From Rhizobacter koreensis (GTDB lineage Bacteria > Pseudomonadota > Gammaproteobacteria > Burkholderiales > Burkholderiaceae_C): DNA of 64,000 nucleotides. Location of the stretch: positions 434,001-498,000 of the forward strand of contig NZ_JABWMJ010000003.1 in the NCBI RefSeq assembly GCF_013366375.1, read 5' to 3'. The position numbers and the translations under genes are program-made. The notes beneath the pieces are model-generated. The model had not been told where the DNA came from, did no database searches, and saw nothing but the letters and a program-made list of their open reading frames with translations. Shown piece by piece: positions 60,695 through 64,000 of the stretch. The first letter of the stretch is position 1, and each line of letters starts with the position of its first letter.

Positions 60695-62374
60695 TCAGCG
60701 GGCCTCCGGAGTCGGAAGTTCGGTGCGCGAAACCCAGGTGCGCAGGATGCCGGCCACCGCGGCCGGGTTCTGGCGCGCCAGGGCGCGCGCGCTCTCGAGC
60801 TGGTCGTTCACCTTCGGCGGCGGCGGCGAGAGCGCCGGCAGCGGGGTCGGCGCATCCTCGACGGCCTCGATCGTGCTGCCGGGAACCGGCGGCGGCGGCG
60901 TCATCGCGAGCAGCACCGCCTTCGCGCCGGGGCGCAGCAGGCCGAAGAAGATCAGCAGCGCCACCAGCGACAGCGCGACCGGCATCGCGAACGCGCGCAG
61001 CGTGTCGATCGTGTCGGGGTGCTTCCACCACGGCGTCTCGACCGGCGTCGTGGTGTCGACGCGGAACGGCGCGTTGATCACCTTGACGGAGTCGCCGCGG
61101 TCCTGCTTGAAGCCGACGCTCTCGCGCACCAGCGCGGTGAGCTTGTCGATCTCGTCGTTGGTCAGCGCGACCTGCGTGGTCTTGCCCTTGGCGTCGGTGA
61201 CGCTGCGGTTGTTCACCACCACCGCAGCGTTGACGCGGCGCACGTTGCCGCTCGCGCCGCGCGTCACGCGCACCGTCTTGTCGACCTCGTAGTTGGTCAC
61301 CGCCTCGCGGCGGCCGCTGGCGTTGCCCGCGGTGGTCGGGCCGCCCTGCAGCGGTTGCGAGGCGGCGGTGAGCGGCGCGGCGGCGGCCGCCGGCGGCTGG
61401 TTGCTCGCAGCGCCGGGCACGCCGCTCGGCAGGCCGGTGCCGGCGCCGTTCTGCTCGGTCGTCTGCTGGCTGCGGATCGCGACGCTGGCGTCGGCGCCCT
61501 GGTTCGGCCGGAACTCCTCGGAAGTCGCTTCGCTTTGCGAGAAGTCGATGTCGGCGGTGACGCTCGCGCGCAGGTTGTTCGGGCCGACGATCGGCTCGAG
61601 CAGCTCGAGGATGCGCTTCGTGTAGCCGGTCTCGATCTGGTTGACGTACTGCAGCTGCTGCGCGTCCAGGCCCGCGGCGTGGCCGTCGCTGCCGCTGGTG
61701 AGCAGCGCGCCGGTGTGGTCGAGCACGCTCACCGCCTTGGCGTCGAGCTCGGGGACGCTCGACGAGACCAGGTGCACGATGCCGGCGATCTGCGCACGGT
61801 CGAGCGTGCGGCCCGGGTGCAGGCTCAGCAGCACCGACGCGCTCGGCTTCTGCTGTTCGCGGAAGAACCCGTTCTGGTTCGGCAGCGCGAGGTGGACGCG
61901 CGCGTTCTGCACCGCGGCGAGCGAGGTGATCGAGCGCGTCAGCTCGCCCTCGAGGCCGCGCTGGAACGTCAGCCGCTCCTGGAACTGGGTCTGCCCGAAG
62001 CGGGCGGTGTCCATCAGCTCGAAGCCGGAGACCGTGCCCTTGGGCAGGCCGGCGGTCGCCATCTTGAGGCGCAGGTCGGGCACCTGCAGCGCCGGCACCA
62101 GGATCGCGCCACCCGGGGCGACCTTGTATGGCACGTTGAGCTGGGTCAGCTGCGCGACCACCGCGCCGCCGTCCTTGTCGGACAGGTTCGAGTAGAGGAC
62201 CTTGTAGTCGCTGTCGCGGGCGTTCAGCGCGAGGGTCGCCGCGATCGTGATCAATGCCGCGATGCCGACGATCACGCCGATCTTCACGCGGCTGGGCAAC
62301 GCCATCAGGCGCCCGCCGAGGGTGGCGGGCACGGCCATCGGAACGGGTTGTTTGACTGCGAGCGCGTTGTCCAT
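60695..62374 (-). CDS. fliF: Flagellar MS-ring protein FliF
   Basis: A 559-residue MS-ring subunit with two membrane helices (VKIGVIVGIAALITIAATLA at about 30-50 and FAMPVALSLVALLIFFGLL near 445-465). The periplasmic ring-building domains contain KMATAGLPKGTVSGFELMDT and ARVHLALPNQNGFFREQQKP. The C-terminal FliG-binding tail ends AAVAGILRTWVSRTELPTPE. First gene of the minus-strand fliFGHIJK unit. Confidence 0.96.
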   Translation of the reverse strand: MDNALAVKQPVPMAVPATLGGRLMALPSRVKIGVIVGIAALITIAATLALNARDSDYKVLYSNLSDKDGGAVVAQLTQLNVPYKVAPGGAILVPALQVPDLRLKMATAGLPKGTVSGFELMDTARFGQTQFQERLTFQRGLEGELTRSITSLAAVQNARVHLALPNQNGFFREQQKPSASVLLSLHPGRTLDRAQIAGIVHLVSSSVPELDAKAVSVLDHTGALLTSGSDGHAAGLDAQQLQYVNQIETGYTKRILELLEPIVGPNNLRASVTADIDFSQSEATSEEFRPNQGADASVAIRSQQTTEQNGAGTGLPSGVPGAASNQPPAAAAAPLTAASQPLQGGPTTAGNASGRREAVTNYEVDKTVRVTRGASGNVRRVNAAVVVNNRSVTDAKGKTTQVALTNDEIDKLTALVRESVGFKQDRGDSVKVINAPFRVDTTTPVETPWWKHPDTIDTLRAFAMPVALSLVALLIFFGLLRPGAKAVLLAMTPPPPVPGSTIEAVEDAPTPLPALSPPPPKVNDQLESARALARQNPAAVAGILRTWVSRTELPTPEAR

Positions 62375-62551
62375 GGAGATCCGGTCGATCCGGACGCACG
62401 ATGCCCCGGAATGACAGGCATTGTTGGACGGCGCGACGCGCGGCCATGCCGGAAAGAGCCCCGCCTTGGCGCGTCAATTCGCAGCCTTGCGGGGCGCCTG
62501 GCGCTGGCACCATTCGTTCCACGGTCCGCACATGCGACCGCCGGAGCCCCG
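62375..62551. promoter_or_regulatory. Divergent promoter region, fliF / fliE
   Basis: These 177 bases separate divergent early flagellar genes, which in betaproteobacteria are class II and controlled by the flagellar master regulator or sigma-54 activators. TGGCAC near 62510 resembles half of a sigma-54 site but lacks a correct -12 element. CGGAG precedes ATG 62552. Confidence 0.35.
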
Positions 62552-62878
62552 ATGAACGTCAGCCTCAAGCCCTTCGATTTCGCGCAGGCCGCCGCCCGCG
62601 CGGGCATGACGCCGACCGGTCAGCCGCTGCCGCGCACGACCAAGGCGGCCGAGCCGGCAGGCTTCCAGCAGGCGCTCGGCAAGGCGCTCGGCGCCGTGAG
62701 CCAGGCCCAGAACGAGGCCTCCGCGCTGCAGCGCGAGGTCCAGCTCGACAACCCCACGGTGTCGCTCGAGCAGACCATGATCGCGATGCAGAAGGCGCAG
62801 ATCGGCTTCCAGGCCACGCTGCAGGTCCGCAACCGCCTGGTGCAGGCCTATTCCGACGTCATGAACATGCAGGTCTGA
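62552..62878 (+). CDS. fliE: Flagellar hook-basal body protein FliE
   Basis: A 108-residue protein joining the MS ring to the rod. The C-terminal SLEQTMIAMQKAQIGFQATL and QVRNRLVQAYSDVMNMQV are the family hallmark. The start ATG 62552 is preceded by GGAG. It is transcribed opposite to fliF, as usual in Burkholderiales. The long upstream open frame is a shadow of fliF and fliG. Confidence 0.95.
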   Translation: MNVSLKPFDFAQAAARAGMTPTGQPLPRTTKAAEPAGFQQALGKALGAVSQAQNEASALQREVQLDNPTVSLEQTMIAMQKAQIGFQATLQVRNRLVQAYSDVMNMQV

Positions 62879-62887
62879 CGCCGCGCC

Positions 62888-62907
62888 GCGCGCCTCGCGG
62901 GGCGCGC
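62888..62907. terminator. Hairpin between convergent fliE and ycgR
   Basis: GCGCGCC-TCGCGG-GGCGCGC can form a 7-bp GC-only stem directly after fliE and before the ycgR stop. No T-tract follows, so termination is a weak inference. Confidence 0.4.
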
Positions 62908-62918
62908 CGTGGGTCGGC

Positions 62919-63674
62919 TCAGAGCGTCAGCATGCGCCCGCGCTTTTGCGTGAGGTCGATGAAGCGCTGCAGCGCGCGCAGGGCCTCGCCGCCGGCACGC
63001 ACGAACTCGAAGCCGAGGCGGGCGCCGCCAGCCTCGCTGCCCGGCAGCGTGACGTGCTGCAGCCGCATGTTGACCTCGAAGCGCGTGTCGGCGTCGAGGT
63101 CGATCTGGACGCTGCCGACGAGCAGGCCGAGCGACGGCGGCGGCACGTCGTCGGGAAGCAGCACGGCGCAGCCGCCGATGCTCACGTCGAGGACACGAAG
63201 TGCGAGTTCGACGGGCCCGAGCGCCGGGTGGCGCAGCCGGGCCAGGCGCGAGCCGCGCGGCAGCGGACGCACGCGGAACGCGTTCCGGCGCTGGAAGCGG
63301 AAGATCTCGCGCGGGAACGCGCCGCTCAGCACGCTCGCGCGGTTGCCGCGCACCAGCACCAGGTGGTACAGGTCGAACTGCAGCTTCACGTTGTCGAGAT
63401 AGCCGACGACGATCACCTGCGGGTGGCGCAGCAGCGAGGCGAGCGCCGGGTCCTCGGGGTCGGCGTTGAAGCCAAGCGTGCCGCGCTCGCCGTCGACGGT
63501 CCACAGCACGCTGGTGTACGGGCGGCCGTCCTTGCCGTGCAGTTGCAGGCGCACCGAGCCGTCGCAGAGCTGGTTCAGCATCAGCGCGATCTCGCGCCGC
63601 GACGACACGCGGAAGTCGTCGAGCCCGTCGTCCGGCGGAGCGAGGGCGTCGAGCGGAATCGGTTTGGTTTCCAT
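62919..63674 (-). CDS. ycgR: PilZ-domain flagellar brake protein YcgR
   Basis: A 251-residue c-di-GMP effector. The N-terminal YcgR domain includes VSSRREIALMLNQLCDGSVR and LNFDP-type strands. The C-terminal PilZ domain has the c-di-GMP motifs RRNAFRVRP (arginine cluster) and LDVSIGGCAVLLP (D-x-S-x-x-G). It slows or biases the motor when c-di-GMP is high. It lies next to fliE and fliT, as in many Burkholderiales. Confidence 0.92.
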   Translation of the reverse strand: METKPIPLDALAPPDDGLDDFRVSSRREIALMLNQLCDGSVRLQLHGKDGRPYTSVLWTVDGERGTLGFNADPEDPALASLLRHPQVIVVGYLDNVKLQFDLYHLVLVRGNRASVLSGAFPREIFRFQRRNAFRVRPLPRGSRLARLRHPALGPVELALRVLDVSIGGCAVLLPDDVPPPSLGLLVGSVQIDLDADTRFEVNMRLQHVTLPGSEAGGARLGFEFVRAGGEALRALQRFIDLTQKRGRMLTL

Positions 63675-63726
63675 GGCGATCAGCGCGCGCGGGAAGGGTT
63701 CGGGAAAAGAGGCGACGCCGCGCGCA

Positions 63727-64000
63727 TCAATGCAGGGTCTTCGGGCGGCCGGCGAGGATCTCGTCGAGGTCGTTGAGCCAGGGCTCGGCGAGCTGGCGGA
63801 TCTCGGCGTCGTTGACGAGGATGCGCTGCATGATCCGCGACTTCAGCTGTGCCTCCTCGGCGCCGAGCGGCTGCTCGTTCGCGCTGTGTTTGAGCTGCGC
63901 GATCAGCACCGCGCACGCGCCCTCGAGCTTGACCACGTGGTCCCAGTTGCCGTCGCGGGCAGCCTGGAGCATGTCCTGGCTCGCGCGCTCGATGGCCTCG
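63727..64000 (-). CDS. fliT: FliT-like flagellar chaperone (partial)
   Basis: The last 90 codons of a short helical protein run off the right window edge: EAIERASQDMLQAARDGNWD, then HVVKLEGACAVLIAQLKHSA and a C-terminal VNDAEIRQLAEPWLNDLDEI. The W-D-x-x-x-x-L-E pattern and neighbourhood match FliT, the chaperone of the filament cap FliD. An in-frame ATG at 63972 exists, but coding pattern continues upstream to the edge. Confidence 0.75.
   Translation of the reverse strand, partial: EAIERASQDMLQAARDGNWDHVVKLEGACAVLIAQLKHSANEQPLGAEEAQLKSRIMQRILVNDAEIRQLAEPWLNDLDEILAGRPKTLH

Noticed and set aside
62505..62525. Sigma-54 promoter for fliE (TGGCAC...)
   Set aside because: The -24-like TGGCAC is present but the -12 GC dinucleotide is not at the required distance.

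Overview
The window looks like a chromosome segment of a high-GC, motile betaproteobacterium, most likely Burkholderiales. The reasons are the fliE/fliFGHIJK-fliLMNOPQR arrangement with fliE divergent from fliF, a HiPIP ferredoxin, a cytochrome c4-type dihaem protein, a MoxR/VWA pair and a TamA/TamB pair. Species assignment is an inference; no 16S or marker gene is present.

Left chromosomal arm (1-13375). Two small heat-shock genes (one cut by the window edge) and an ion-channel-like protein come first, then a methyltransferase gene decayed by frameshifts. A 1049-residue adenylate cyclase/ATPase/TPR signalling protein is divergent from a tight four-gene unit at 5541-13299. That unit holds an unknown protein, a 995-residue protein that reads as a DyP-type peroxidase fused to a cytochrome P450-like module, an SGNH hydrolase overlapping it by 4 bases, and a polytopic membrane alpha/beta-hydrolase with a late frameshift. 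Two hydrolases next to a peroxidase-P450 fusion suggest release and oxidation of a lipid-like substrate (inference).

Probable genomic island (13376-36544). A 17-base perfect direct repeat links 13376-13392 to the 3' half of a tRNA-Arg(CCT) gene at 36522-36596. A tyrosine-integrase gene, now frameshifted, lies just inside the tRNA end, and a 13-base motif beside the integrase start recurs in inverted orientation beside the left repeat. Cargo includes a truncated IS91-type transposase, a beheaded secreted-protein gene, a FadL-like outer-membrane transporter and a seven-gene minus-strand operon. The operon encodes a polyprenyl diphosphate synthase, three small unknown proteins, a CrtC/AttH-like protein, an SCP2-like lipid carrier and a 1578-residue FAD oxidoreductase whose catalytic fold is interrupted by an insertion of about 560 residues. 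Next come a Ser/Thr kinase-ATPase-TPR protein, an FHA-cyclase and a Crp-family regulator. The tRNA-proximal end is decayed: a tRNA-like remnant, the tail of an outer-membrane protein gene and a frameshifted GHKL ATPase.

Right chromosomal arm (36545-64000). This part is ordinary: a small unknown protein, tamB/tamA, a VWA protein, an erythromycin-esterase-family protein, HiPIP, an acetyltransferase, MoxR ATPase, cytochrome c4, a peptide-type ABC binding protein, and a flagellar export/switch cluster (fliR to fliF on minus, fliE on plus, then ycgR and fliT).

The two most unusual items are the DyP-P450 fusion with its hydrolase partners and the isoprenoid-type operon with the split FAD enzyme. 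Both sit beside cAMP-type signalling genes.
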